A DNA stretch of 64,000 nt from Elymus sibiricus (GCA_039707655.1 CM077676.1:453706379-453770378), one strand, 5' to 3'. Counted from the stretch's first letter, positions 44,689 to 56,401 are shown. Notes: a model not told the origin generated them from the letters alone. Numbers and translations are program-made.

Positions 44689-45786
44689 TCAAGTAATCAA
44701 TCCACCCGGATCCCAAGGTATATCAAAGCCAATTTTAATTAACAATGATTTGTAATTTAGTAGTGAGCACAAAGCAACATATATCGTGCAATGATGAAGT
44801 CTAACTCTCTTCCTATGCATCGGCATGTCATAAAAAAACAATTTATGCACATCAAGTAAAGGCCAATGCATAGCATAAATAGTTTCTTGCAATTTTATCG
44901 TATTGGAAACATAGAGAGGTGGAGATGTAGTTCCTCTCTCATAATTATTGCAAGTAGGAGCAGCAAGCACATGCATATTATATTCATCAAAATCATCATG
45001 TGCAACGGTAAAACGCAACCCATCAATATAATCCTTAATAAGCACAAACTTCTCCGATATAATGTAGTTTGAAGAATTCAAAAAGATAATAGGACTATCA
45101 TGTGTAGGTGCAATAGCAACAATTTCATTATTAACATAAGGAATTATAGCAAGTTCATCTCCATAAGCATCATTCATATTGGCATCATGGCCACAAGCAT
45201 AGCAAGCATCAATTTCATCAAAAAGGGATATTTCAAACGAATCCAAGGGATAATAGCAATTATCATAGCATTCATCCTTCGGTAAGCACGATGGGAAATT
45301 AAATAATGTATGAGTTGAAGAGTTACTCTCATTAGAAGGTGGGAATGGGTAGCTAATCCACTCTTCCTCCTTTTGTTCTTCGCTCTCCTCGTCATCTTTT
45401 TCATCTAATGAGCTCACAGTGTCATCAATTTCTTCTTCCATAGATTCCTGCAAAATATTTGTCTCTTCTTGGACAGCGGAGGTGTCCTCAATATATTCTT
45501 TAACATAAGCATTAGAAGCATAATTTTCATAGCAATATTTAAGTATGGCAAAATTTTCAGATTTGTAAAGAGTAGCATCACACTTTTCAATCAAAGAAGC
45601 AATTTCATATGCACCCTTAAAAGCAACAAATTCTTCTATTTGTTCAATATCATAGTAACTATAAACACCTCTAGCATAAGAAGATAAGATTCCATTATCC
45701 TTAAACTCACATTGGTACTGAAGATGTTTTTTAGGGTCTTCAGAACAACAAGTAAAATCATGTATTTCACATAAATTCCAAGGCAT
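44689..45786 (-). CDS. Family-specific ORF of non-autonomous Gypsy-type element 2 (unknown function)
   Basis: A 365-codon frame on the minus strand starts with MPWNLCEIHDFTCC. The protein is very acidic, with a long Glu/Asp-rich middle (EEEIDDTVSSLDEKDDEE) and a Cys/Tyr-rich segment (PKDECYDNCYYPLD, DACYACGHDAN). The C-terminus has CNNYERG and MPMHRKRVRLH, which line up with CNYYERR and MPMHRKYVRLK in the family 1 ORF. No Gag, protease, RT, RNase H or integrase motif is visible. The start overlaps the end of the upstream ORF (45767-45985) by 20 bases in another frame, so translation could involve reinitiation or frameshifting. The frame is fully open over 1.1 kb in an element otherwise free of ORFs, which suggests recent selection or a young insertion. 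Confidence 0.6.
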   Translation of the reverse strand: MPWNLCEIHDFTCCSEDPKKHLQYQCEFKDNGILSSYARGVYSYYDIEQIEEFVAFKGAYEIASLIEKCDATLYKSENFAILKYCYENYASNAYVKEYIEDTSAVQEETNILQESMEEEIDDTVSSLDEKDDEESEEQKEEEWISYPFPPSNESNSSTHTLFNFPSCLPKDECYDNCYYPLDSFEISLFDEIDACYACGHDANMNDAYGDELAIIPYVNNEIVAIAPTHDSPIIFLNSSNYIISEKFVLIKDYIDGLRFTVAHDDFDEYNMHVLAAPTCNNYERGTTSPPLYVSNTIKLQETIYAMHWPLLDVHKLFFYDMPMHRKRVRLHHCTIYVALCSLLNYKSLLIKIGFDIPWDPGGLIT

Positions 45787-45985
45787 AGCAATTCAAAGTA
45801 TTAATATGATGCCAGAAGAGTTTCCCTTTTTGAGACAAGCGGTGTCGCACAAAATAAGCATGCTCATCTAATAATTTTCCCTCAACTAAGCTAGTTGGGT
45901 TTTCAGCACGAGCACAAAAGGATCGAAGATGATCCAAGTAGAAAGCTTCAGCAGTATGATAGATTTTGGTTGGTTCTTCAACCAT
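45767..45985 (-). CDS. Short upstream ORF of Gypsy-type family 2
   Basis: This 72-codon frame (MVEEPTKIYHTAEAFYLDHL ... FWHHINTLNCYALEFM) follows the leader on the minus strand and overlaps the start of the next ORF by 20 bases in a different frame. Its open frame may extend further upstream without an ATG. I do not recognise a domain. It could be the 5' part of one split protein. Confidence 0.45.
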   Translation of the reverse strand: MVEEPTKIYHTAEAFYLDHLRSFCARAENPTSLVEGKLLDEHAYFVRHRLSQKGKLFWHHINTLNCYALEFM

Positions 45986-46156
45986 TGGTTTAGCAAGTAC
46001 AACTAATTTTTTTGGTATTTTACGTTCCTACCCATAACTAAAGATAGAAAACAACTTAGAACAGAAAATAAAAACTACTTAGTGGAACAGAAAATAAAAA
46101 TTACTTAGTGATAAAGCAAACAAGCGCACACGAGAATATCAACCCCACGCTATTGC

Positions 46157-46174
46157 TCCCCGGCAACGGCGCCA
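46157..46174 (-). promoter_or_regulatory. Primer binding site complementary to tRNA-Asp (family 2)
   Basis: The minus strand reads TGGCGCCGTTGCCGGGGA, identical to the family 1 site, 11 bases inside the 5' LTR. Confidence 0.9.
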
Positions 46175-46185
46175 GAAAAAGGTCT

Positions 46186-47723
46186 TGATAACCCACAAGT
46201 ATAGGGGATCAATTGTAGCTTTTTCGATAAATAAGAGTGTCGAACCCAACGAGGAGCTAAAGGTAGAATTAATATTCCCTTCAAGTTCTATCGACCACCG
46301 ATACAACTCTACGCACACTTAACGTTTGCTTTATCCAAAACAAGTATGAAACTAGAAGTACTTTGTAGGTGTATTGCTACAACTACTTTGCAAGAATAAA
46401 ACTAGGAGTACTTTGCAAGAATAAAACTACGAGTAATTTGCAAGATAATAAAAGTTAGTTGTTTAGTAGAAAGCTTTTGTAACACAAGAGAAGGATTTGT
46501 CCATAGGCAATCGATAACTAGACCGGTAATCATTATTGCAATTTTATATGAGGGAGAGGCATGAGCTAACATACTTTCCATACTTGGATCATATGCACTT
46601 ATGATTGGAACTCTAGCAAGCATCCGCAACTACCAAAGATCATTAAGGTAAAACCCAACCATAGCATTAAGTAACAAGTCCCCTTTACTCCCATACGCAA
46701 CAACCCCCTTACTCGGGTGTAAGCTTCTGTCACTCTAGCCACCCACTATAAGAGAATTATGAATGTATTGCAAACCCTACAACGGGGATCCCTCATGCTT
46801 GCGTGACACGGAGGGCACCATAGGACAGAACCAAAATAAAACATACAACTCAAACCAATCATGATCATCAATCAACCCATAGGACAAAAAGAAATCTACT
46901 CAAACATCATAGGATTGCCATACATCATTGGATAATAATATATAGCGTTAAGCACCATGTTTAAGTAGAGATTACAGCGGGGAGAAGAGGTGTTACACCG
47001 CTGCATAGAGGGGGAGAGAGTTGGTGTTGACGGCGGCGAAGTTGTTGGTGTAGATCGCCGTCACGATGGTTGCCCCAGCGGCGTTTCGGCACCACTGGGA
47101 GAGAGGGGGAGAGAGCCCCCCTCATTCTTCTTCTTCCTTGGCATCCCCCCTAGATGGGAGGAGAGTTCCCCCTCTGGTCCATGGCCGCCATGGCTCCCGG
47201 AGGGGAGGAGCCCCTCCGAGATTGGATCTCTCTCTCTCTCTCTCTGTGTTCTCTTCTATTTCGCGTTCCTCTTTTCTGGCCTTTCACCGTTTCTTAAATA
47301 TCCGGAGATCCGTAAATCCGATTGCGCTGAAATTTAAACACGATTTTTTTCTTGATATAAGCTTCCTTGCGGCCGAAGAAGATCCCCAACCGACTTACTG
47401 TGTGCCCACGAGGCACGACCACGCGGCCAGGGGGCGCGCCAAGGTGGCTTGTGGAGGCTGTGGGCCTCCGTTTGCGTTGATTCCACCTCCCAAAAATCAC
47501 ATATATTCCAAAATAATTCTTCGTAAAATTTTATTGCATTTGGACTTCGTTTGATATGGATTTTCTGTGAAACAAAAAACAAACAGAAAACAGGAACTGG
47601 CACTGGGCACTGGATCAATATGTTAGTCCCAAAAATAATATAAAATGTTGCCAAAAATATGTGAAAGTTATAGAATATTGGCATGAAACAATCAAAAATT
47701 ATAGATACGACGGAGACATATCA
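46186..47723 (-). repeat. 5' LTR of Gypsy-type family 2
   Basis: 1538 bp. It differs from 40114-41639 mainly by a longer CT microsatellite near 47228-47244, a few small indels and scattered substitutions. The outer end on the minus strand is TGATATGTCTCC, against TGATACGTCTCC in the other LTR. Confidence 0.93.
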
Positions 47724-49396
47724 AGAATTGATCAGGATACATTTAGCATTGCGCTTCCGATGTTCTTGTTGATATTCGGAATACCACATTCATGCTTCGA
47801 GGTAGCAATAATATGGTGTTTCAAGTAAGGGTTGGGTTTGAAGATCTCAAGAATACACAAGGAACAATGTCAGGAATAGCGAGGAACTCAAGATATAACC
47901 AAAACATGACCAAGTCTGTGTTGGCAGGAAGTCAAGGATGTTGTCGATGATGACACAAATCATCGAGGGGCAAGAATGGTATTTCTCACCATGAATTCAA
48001 TTGACATCCCAGAAGAAGTCAAAATGTTGACGTTGATCACGACACATTTGTCGAGGGGTTTCAAGAAGATGAAATTGATCAGTAAGATGATCAAAGCAGA
48101 TGGAATGAAGTTCAAGGTCAACGGAACCACGGATATGACGCTCGGATTCATGTTGTGTAAGCAAAATGATATGATGATGAAAGTTTGACACAGGCTTAGC
48201 CCATTCTCAGAAATGTGCACCGGGAAGAAGGACCAGGTAGCACAGTTAAGATTAGCACGATAATGATGTAGCCGATCGGCTGGGAATGACATTGTTGAGT
48301 ACAAACTCATAAGCAACAAGGATGTAATAAGAGTTATTGAATATGAAGGACACTGTCGGATAATAATCCAACAAAAGATCAGGTGGTCGGCAAAGGATCT
48401 GAGGGGAGTATCGGTACTCAACCAGAAGAAGAAAGAATGCAAATGCATCAGGTTACGGAATCATCTAATCAACTCAAGGTATAAAATTACAAAGAGTTTG
48501 CGATTTCTAAATCAAGGGATCAGAAACAGACGCTCTGATCAAGGATGGACAAGTTTAATAGACCTAGGGGCACAATCGATGGCAATTTGATTGGCCGAGA
48601 ACCAGCTCATGCTCAAAATGATGCCTGAGCCAGAAGGATGAATTCTAGGATTCGACTGATGATTGCGAGCATTCGCAACATATTGAATCAAGGAACTCAA
48701 AACGATAGTGACAAAGGATGCCAATAGGATTACTAGACATATGGGATTTACCATAATGCAAGCAGGCAAGAATTTCGACAGCAATAGGCTGTAAAGGATT
48801 TTTGGAAGATCAAATAGCATTACGAAGAATTTTGTGAAACACATGAACAACTGGGGATAAACGAATCCCCGGTAAGTGTGAGGAATTATTCGTAGATGTA
48901 TTCATGCGGAAAAGGAGCTGCAAAGCAGTAGGCACAATGAATTCTCGGATTATGGGAAAATGTTTCGGGGTATCTTGTAATAACAAGAGTAACGGGGAAT
49001 GCTTGTATGAATGGCAAGTGTATGTAGTTATCCATAGGTACTTATCGGTGGTAGGGAATTGCAAAGGCGGTGGGCACAAGGGTCTCGGAAAAACATTGAA
49101 GAGTATCTTCAGAATCTTCTGATGAATCAAGCGATCTTCTGGAATGAGGGGCTCTCCGGGAGGAAGTAGTTACGAGAACCTAGTGTTAGAGTTGGTAAAA
49201 TCTTTAACCCGAAAAGAAGACAGATCAGAGTCCCAGAGTAAAGAAGAGGAATAAAAGATCCTAATCCCATCCATTGGCGATGTGGGCCCGTAAGCCACAC
49301 AACAATGTTAGCAAAAAAGTTTTTCAAGGACTAGACTCAACTTCGGCCGAGGAGTTGGAAAGGGCTTCCTACAGGCAGTCGGCTCTGATACCAACT
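47724..49396 (-). other. LARD A internal domain, 5' part
   Basis: Noncoding sequence between the nested element and the LARD 5' LTR. It carries the initiator-Met PBS at 49382-49393. The part next to the PBS (about 49140-49380) is homologous to 58636-58880 in LARD B. No frame shows a known domain, including 47960-48448. Confidence 0.7.
49382..49393 (-). promoter_or_regulatory. Primer binding site of LARD A (initiator tRNA-Met)
   Basis: The minus strand reads TGGTATCAGAGC, complementary to the 3' end of plant initiator tRNA-Met, three bases inside the 5' LTR end. This fixes the orientation of LARD A. Confidence 0.88.
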
Positions 49397-52386
49397 TGTG
49401 ACGCCCCCAACTCAATCGTGCACTAATCATACACGCAAATGCGCACGATCAAGATCAGAGACTCACGGGAAGATATCACAACACAACTCTAGACACAAAT
49501 ACAAACATAAAGCTTCATATTACAAGCCAGGGCCACGAAGTCTCGAATACATAAGTCAGCAAAAGCAACAATATCTGAGTACAGACATAAATAAACAAGT
49601 TTGCCTTAAGAAGGCTGAGCAAAACAACGACATCTAGATCGAAAAGGCGCAGGCCTCCTGCCTGGGAGCCTCCGAACTACTCCTGGTCGTCGTCGGTCTC
49701 CACGTAGTAGTAGGCTCCGTCGGTGTGGTAGTAGTCGTCGACGGGATCAACTATGTCCTGAGCTCCGTCATCTGATCGCAGCAACCGGGTAGGGGAAAAG
49801 AGGTAGCAAAGCAACCGTGAGTACTCATCCAAAGTACTCGCAAGACTTACATCAGAACTATGCTAATCATGCATCGGTATCAAATGAAGGGGCTGTATCT
49901 GTGGGCTAGACTGCAGAAATGCCAGAATAGAGGGGAAGGCCTAGCCTATCGAAGACTAGCATCTTGCAGCATTAGAGGAGTATATAGATCAGCATATAAT
50001 AATGTAATAAGTATGTAATAGCAATGCCCAAAGATCCTTCCTCGACTACCCCGCGAGAAAGCGATCCCGGAGCTATCATATTATTTAAGTAACATAGGTA
50101 TCCAGTTCTAGCTGTAGTAGATCGGGATACTCTCCGAGCGTCCGTTACCGTGGACACGACTATTCGAATAGATTAACTTCCCTGCAGGGGTGCACCAACT
50201 TACCCAACACGCTCGATTAACTCCGGCCGGACACACTTTTCGGGTCATGCCCGGCTTCGGCTAATCGACACGCCGTAGTCCTACCTAGGCTCAACAGAGA
50301 GGCACGCCGTAGTCCTACCTAGGCTCAACAGAGAGGCCAGCACGCTAGTCTAAATCCTAAGTGCGGAGGGGTCATGGGCCAATCGTCCTCTGCACACCTG
50401 CGCGTTGCGAACACGGCCGAGACCAAACCTAGCCCCTATATACACACGCAGGCGTTCTAGTTCACCCGGGCGCGTGCCGCACAACTGCTGACGTCTGAAG
50501 GGCTTTCGGGAGAATCGTACGACGCCGAGTGCCCATACTTATTCCCGTGTGGTGGTTAGTGCGAAAAGGCCAGAGGCCTACTCAGATCACATATCCAAAC
50601 CCATTAGTGGATTGGGAGCTCGCGGTGACGATCAGTGCTCCTGTCGCCCCGTCTCGCGGACTTACGACAAGGGCCAGGCCCATCCCTCTCCTGGGGCGGT
50701 CTCTGCCTGCCCGGTTGTGCCGCGTCAATAAATCTCGCGAGTACCCTCCTGGCCAACCCGGCTTATCAAGGGACAGTCGAGAACTCAGGTCCACCTCTAC
50801 CGGGGTAGTACCGCCTGTCCCTTCAGTCCCGCAGTAACAGTAAACAGGGAACAGTTAAAGGTAACAGTGTGTCCTTACCATCAAGGTGAACTAGAAGGAA
50901 TCACCCTCAGTAGGTTCATGCTTGAGGTGCTGCACGACAGAGACATCATCGGGAGTGGTGAGTGAGGAATCACCCTCGGTAATCCACAACCGATGTGCTA
51001 CACTACAGAGATATCATCAGAAGTGAGATACGAGGCATCACCCTCGGCACTCGATAGTAGCTCTGCAGAGTCGTACAACTAAGGGGGGTTGCTGGTGGTG
51101 TGTTCGGTCTCTGTACATCGATCACACTGATCGAATCACCGGTAGTAGAGCATGGCAACACGGACAAGGGTGTAGGGCCTCTGATGGATCACTAACCAGC
51201 CTATACTAAGCATATAGGACAACAGGTAAAGTTTCAACAACAGGATACAAAATCAGGCTATGCATCAGAATAGGAGCTATCGAATACAGTTACAAAAATC
51301 TAATGCAAGCATGGGAGAGAAAGAATGGGCGATATAGGAATGATCAAGTGGTCAACGGACCATGCCGGCGTCGAGCTCGAGCGGCAGCAAGCTTTGGCAA
51401 TGGCGGCGGCGTTAGCTAGGACCACGAATCCAAGCGGGAGGCAGAGGGGAATCAAGAGGATGCTCACCTAGGAGCACACGAAAGGCTCGGTGGGGAGTTT
51501 AGGAGCAGCAGGGCGACGAATTTGACGGAGGCGCAGCGATGCCTGAGGAGGAAGACGACGACGGATCCGGTGGTGTGGTGGTCCCCGGCTTGAATGTCTT
51601 TTCGCAGACGAAGCGGCGGTCATCAGCGGAGCGACTGGACACGGTGGCGCGTTGAGGGGAGGCCGGCGTCTAAGCGGACGTTGGTGGCATGGCGACGGCA
51701 GAGGCGCGTGGTTGCGGTGAGGATGAAACCGGCGCGGGGAGGGGAAAGTGGGTGACCTAGGGTTAGCAGGGGGTTGGGGACGCCCTTATCTACTCACAGG
51801 CGAGCGGCTGGGGTGTCACGCGTCATGCATCCACCGGAGAGGGAGGGGATCGACCATGGGCACGCTGACACGGGAGGAAGACGACCTATAGCTGTGGACT
51901 GGGCCACACTGTGCCTTGCTGGGCTGTAGTGCACAGGAGATTTTCTCCTTTTCTTTTTCTGTCAAATGGAATAGCTCCTGTTTGTATTTATTCGAGCTAT
52001 CAAATGATTTTTGTTAGATGTGAAACTTTGCACATAAATCAAGCACAATATTGTGGTGTTGCACAAAAAGTTTCAGAGCATTTGGAAATGTTTACACATT
52101 TTTAGAATTAGAAAAGGCCAAGATAATTGCTGCTGGACCACTGTTTTAAAATCCAGGGGCATTTTGGGAACCCAAATGAGGTTGGTTTCAACATGACAAT
52201 TACTTAGTGAATATTTACCATATCATGAACTATTTTGCTTGCAAGTCTGAAAATGTAAATATTTGACCTGCTTTTTAAATTGGATTTGAATTTGATTTTT
52301 AGACAAGTGGCAATTTGCATAGAAACCATGATGACATGGCAACCATTAGGGGAAGATTACTGTAGCTTAACACTGGGGGTGTTACA
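49397..52386 (-). repeat. 5' LTR of LARD A (with internal deletion)
   Basis: 2990 bp. Starts TGTAACACCCCCAGTG on the minus strand at 52386 and ends GGGGGCGTCACA at 49397. Compared with the 3' LTR it lacks about 1.1 kb at about 51347, where GATCAA joins GTGGTCA. It also has a short duplication near 50265-50330 (CGCCGTAGTCCTACCTAGGC occurs twice). Confidence 0.88.
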
Positions 52387-53650
52387 ATATTCCATGTCTA
52401 CGGTTGGATCAGCAACATGTTCTCCTCTGCCCACAACTCCTCCCCTCCCGAATCTACCTCCCCTAGCCCCTCTTCCAGCTCCATCTCTATGGCCTCCTCG
52501 CCCTCGATCCCCACCAGAATTACCTCTCCCCCTTCCTGCAGCAAAACCTCTACCCCTTGCACCTCCCCCGAGCGGATTGTTCTAATCATTGCTCCACAAA
52601 AGCCAGTCACCCCATTCGCACACACTGGGGTCATGTGTTCCATCCCCACATTCCTCCAGCACATGACCCATGCATCCGCAGAAAAAACAGAAGCCCTGAA
52701 GCTTCTCATAGTACACCGGGTACTTTATCCGTTCTTTCAATGTAATCGGAACAAACTTTACCAGTGGTTGATTGACATCAACAAAAACTCTTGCCCGCAA
52801 CGAGCTTGATGGGTTAATTTTTCCTTCATTGACTACAACAGTAAACGGAGGCACACCCACCTTCTTTGCAACCTTTTCAGCAAGTTCTCTCTTCCTCGTG
52901 AGGCCATCCGGTAATCCCTTTATACGAGCCCATACCGGAATTTTATCGAGAGCATAGTCATACACATTAGAGAATCCATCATTCTCAACTATAACCACTG
53001 GGTCCCTTTTAAACAGCCAAGGCCCCCCATCCATAACTCTTTTCCAATCACCTAAACAATGACACTGAACCAAGAATAAGTTCGGCCCCTTGATATTGAA
53101 AGTAACACCTTGTGCTGGCGCCCACGCGTTCCTCATGGTGTTAAGCAGGGCTGAGTGACTAAAGGGTCTCAGGGTATGAACCCTAAACAGCCCAAGCCAT
53201 CTTACTTCTTTGATTAGCTCCTCCACCTCACCCGAAAGATCCAGATCTTCCTCCTCCTCACCGTGTAGATTCAGCCCTTCAAAGCAATGACCCCAGGCCT
53301 CCTCATGATCCTCCTGTCGTTCCACCGTGCTCCCATTGGCCTTCTCCTCTCCCGTCTCCGGCTGGAACAGCGGCTGCGCCGTCCCCAAGTCTCCTTTTGC
53401 TCCGATCTGATCTACCCCCTCCAGAGCGTCCTTCTCCCCTACCCGATCTCCCTTCTGCCCCCCGTCATCCTCCATGGAGTTCAAACCCTCCATGTAGTGG
53501 ACCTCTCCCGCTCACTATGTGGTAGACTGCCCTCCGATGAGAAGATCCCGTCGAGCGGCGGCAGGTTTACGTGGACTTTGGCGTCGCCGCCAAAGGAAAG
53601 GTTGACCCTAGGCGTAACCCTAGGGGAATAAAACTGCTTAACACATAATC
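52387..53650 (-). mobile_element. L1-type LINE, 5' segment (piece 1 of 3)
   Basis: The 5' end of the LINE lies at about 53650, next to AAAGGCCTGGTGCT (53651-53664), the partner of the duplication at 14851-14863. It holds a 5' UTR of about 157 bases and most of ORF1. Confidence 0.88.
52392..53493 (-). pseudogene. LINE ORF1 (DUF4283-like, zinc knuckle), N-terminal part
   Basis: ORF1 is the nucleic-acid-binding partner of LINE ORF2. The start MEGLNSMEDD is at 53493. An acidic N-terminus leads to a DUF4283-type domain (FRVHTLRPFSHSALLNTMRN, GPWLFKRDPVVIV), then VWARIKGLPDGLTRK. A CCHC zinc knuckle follows (CFFCGCMGHVLEECGDG). After a TAG at 52582-52584, the same frame continues as an Arg/Gly-rich RGG-like tail (GGGARGRGFAAGRGRG) to the LARD A insertion, and resumes at 33423. 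The gene thus has one in-frame stop and one 19-kb insertion. Confidence 0.87.
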
Positions 53651-53664
53651 AAAGGCCTGGTGCT

Positions 53665-54541
53665 ATTGGATGAGACTCTCATAGTCATCGCCAAGGAGCA
53701 AACAAGGGGATTGATCATCACGCGCCTTCCATCTTCTTCCTGTAGGTTAGTGGTTAATACACAATCTGCTTATTCAATTGTACCCAGTGGCGGAGCGTAG
53801 TGGGGACAATTCCGGGCCCTGGCCCCCCCTTCCAAGAGGAAAATTTACCAAATACACTTACTTATCTGCTAATTGCTCTACTAATCGTCCGGCGTCTCTG
53901 ATCATCCTAGCCTTTTCTATGTCATATACACTCATTTGCCCCCCTAATATTTGATTCACGCTCCGCAACTGATTGTACCCGCACCTACTGTTTCTCCACC
54001 GAGTAGTTCATGCATGGGGCCAAGCGGGGAATAGCTGGCTGGTTTCAATCTTAATTTGCTCTTTCAAAAGAAGTTAACTGCTCCGTTAGCGGTGGTGCAG
54101 TAGCCGTCGATGCTGGATCTCATGCTGCATAGGCCTCTGGAGCCGAACAGTGGAGAGGATGCATGGATATGTACTAACTGCGCATGTTAATTAGGCATAT
54201 TCTCTCGTCTTACGCTCGGCTGCATGATGTTTCTTCTCCCACGAAGAAGAGGATCATCAATCGTCTCGGACGATAAGCCAGCTGGGTTGGAGGTAACATC
54301 AGGATGAGTTTCTAGTGCTTGTTAGTGTGTTTGGATTGTTTTGCCGTATTCTTTGATCAGCTAGAAGCCTACAACACCCGATCATCCCCGGGCCGGGCTG
54401 GGTTTTGGGCCGGCTTGACAAGTGAAACCCCCAAGCCTGAGCCTGGCCGGGCCTATTGCTCGGTCATGTAGCTATATTTAAAAGGCCTGTTTCGAGACTT
54501 GGCCCCGGCAAAATGAGCAGACTTGCTCGTCGGAGAGCAAC
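53665..54541. other. Low-copy sequence right of the LINE
   Basis: No gene-like frame is present. It includes the hAT-type MITE described separately and a GC-rich stretch near 54380-54470 with repeated GGGCCGG/CCGGGCC words. It was continuous with the sequence left of 14850 before the LINE inserted. Confidence 0.6.
53787..53971. mobile_element. hAT-type MITE, 185 bp
   Basis: The terminal inverted repeats are CAGTGGCGGAGCGTAGT and, on the complement of the right end, CAGTTGCGGAGCGTGAAT. A perfect 8-bp target duplication, ATTGTACC, lies at 53779-53786 and 53972-53979. The 8-bp duplication and CAG..CTG ends point to the hAT superfamily. There is no coding capacity. Confidence 0.9.
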
Positions 54542-56401
54542 TAATTGAGGAGCGCTGCTTCGGGAGCCTCCCAACGATCACTTGGGGTGGGCTAAGAGCG
54601 CGCTAGTCGCCGCCACGTGTCGTGTAACATCCCCAGATCTTAACCCTGTCATTAAGCTAATCAAATTACCATGTCATCATGATCATCCTAAACAAATTGC
54701 ATTTAGAAAATAATCCAACTTCAAGTTCAAATTCAAAATTCAAATGCAAGTCAAATTTTTACTTCTTCAAATAATTAAACAAAATAGTTCATAATATTGC
54801 AAAAATTCCCAAAGCAATTATAAAAATAAAAACAGCATTATTTGGATTCCCAAATTGACCCTAGCAACTAAAACAGTGCCCAAAACAGCCCCATTTAATC
54901 CATTTTCATTTATGCAAAATTCAAATGAAATCATCTTGGCTCCAAACTTTTTGTGGCAGTGCAGGATAATGCAAGATAATTAATGTGGTAAGTGGCACAT
55001 TTTACTAAAATCATTTAGTAGCTAAAAGTAATGCAAAACAGTGAACAAAATTTGAAACAGAAAGAGAAAAGAAAAATGGCTAAGATTTACTGTGCATATG
55101 GGCTTAAGTGCCCACAGTGCACCAGGCCCAGCCTGCGCTGGCCGTCCCTAACCTCCCGCTCTCTCTCTCCTTGCGTGGCCGCACGCCCGCACACCCGCGC
55201 GCCAGGCCCCCCTCCTGCTGCTCGACACCGCGACGCCGTTGCCGTCACCTGGGGCTAGATAGCCTCGCCCGCAGCCCCTGGGACGAACCCTAGTCCCTCA
55301 GTTCCCCTTCCCCCTCTCGTTCTCTTCTCCACACTCGGACCCGAACGCCGTCGCCGCCGCCTCGTCGTTGCACGCGGCCACCGTTCCCCTCTCGCTGTTC
55401 CACCATGTCCGGGAGGTCCGCGGGGCTCTTCTTCATCGACAACTTCACCGGATTGGGGCAGAGGAACCTCATCGACGTCGCCTTCGCCCATCGTCTCTGT
55501 CGGGATCCGCCATGGCTCGCCGACGTTCTGCTTATCCTCGACCACTTCCGGCTGCACCGAGCCGTCCATTAGAACCGCTGTGAGCTGCCGGTTCTTTTCC
55601 CCCTAGTCCCATGCTTCAGCGCGTCCTCTAGCATGGTTTCACCGAGCGCTTGCTCCGGCCGCCCTCGGGCCTCGTCGCCGGCGATGCTCTCGGCCCCCCT
55701 GCGGCAACCACTAGTACCACCCGACGCGCGCTGACGCGCTCGTCCATATGGTGCCCGCGGACGCCCAAATGGATGCCGGAGCGGCGATCCCGGCGTGCCT
55801 CCGCCTTCGGCTGATGTCGCCGGCGGTTAATTTCGGCCGGCTGACGTGGCCGGTTAGTTAGGGCTAATTACGCGCCTAATTAACCTCCTGTGTGCATGAC
55901 AGGCGGGCCCCGCTGTTTAATTAAAACGTGATTAAGTTTCTGGTTAGAATTAAACTAACCCAGTGGACCCCACGTGTCAGCTTTGACCTTGCCCAGTCAG
56001 CGTTGACCGGGCCCAGTCGTCAGTGACTGTGGCCAGCTGACACCTGGGCCCCACCTGCCAGTTTTGACCAGTCAACGTTGACCCAGTCAACTGCTAACTG
56101 TGCAGTTGATTGGCCCACTGTCAGCCTCTGGGTGCATTTCTGTGTGCACTCAGCTGGGTACCCGTAGCAATTTATATTTAAATAAATTTCGAATTAAATT
56201 AATTCTAGAAATTCTAGAAAATTATTAAAACTTTGAAAAATCATATAAAATAATCCGTAACTTGGATGAAAATAATTTATATATGAAAAATGATCAGAAA
56301 AATCTAACGAATTCGAATATGTGATCAAAATGCTTGACCATCACTCCTAACTAGATGAACATGGAACTTTCCCCTCCGGTTCAATACAACGATAACTGCT
56401 C

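Larger units (their letters stand above)
40114..47723 (-). mobile_element. Complete non-autonomous LTR retrotransposon, Gypsy-type family 2
   Basis: Two LTRs of about 1.53 kb are flanked by ACAAT (40109-40113) and AGAAT (47724-47728), a duplication with one mismatch. Read on the minus strand, the order is 5' LTR, tRNA-Asp PBS, a short ORF, a longer overlapping ORF, a 3-kb noncoding part and the polypurine tract. Total length is 7610 bp. No gag-pol domain is present. The LTR start, TGATATGTCTCCGTCGTATC in the 5' copy, and the modules of the internal domain show kinship with family 1. It is nested in LARD A. Confidence 0.9.
33429..52386 (-). mobile_element. LARD A: large non-coding LTR element (Sukkula-like), with nested insertions
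   Basis: The target duplication ATATT is present at 33424-33428 and 52387-52391, inside LINE ORF1. On the minus strand the order is 5' LTR (52386-49397), a PBS for initiator tRNA-Met, an internal domain of about 2.7 kb with no coding capacity, a purine-rich tract, and the 3' LTR (39045-33429). Nested within are a solo LTR (34977-36538) and a complete Gypsy-type element (40114-47723). Without these, LARD A is about 9.78 kb. Long LTRs with a noncoding interior and a Met PBS fit the LARD class described in barley (Sukkula). The family assignment is by analogy. LARD B (54623-63224) is a relative in opposite orientation. Confidence 0.88.

Noticed and set aside
52417..53631. Plus-strand frames opposite LINE ORF1
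   Set aside because: They are antisense shadows of the ORF1 coding sequence, which has clear domain motifs on the minus strand.
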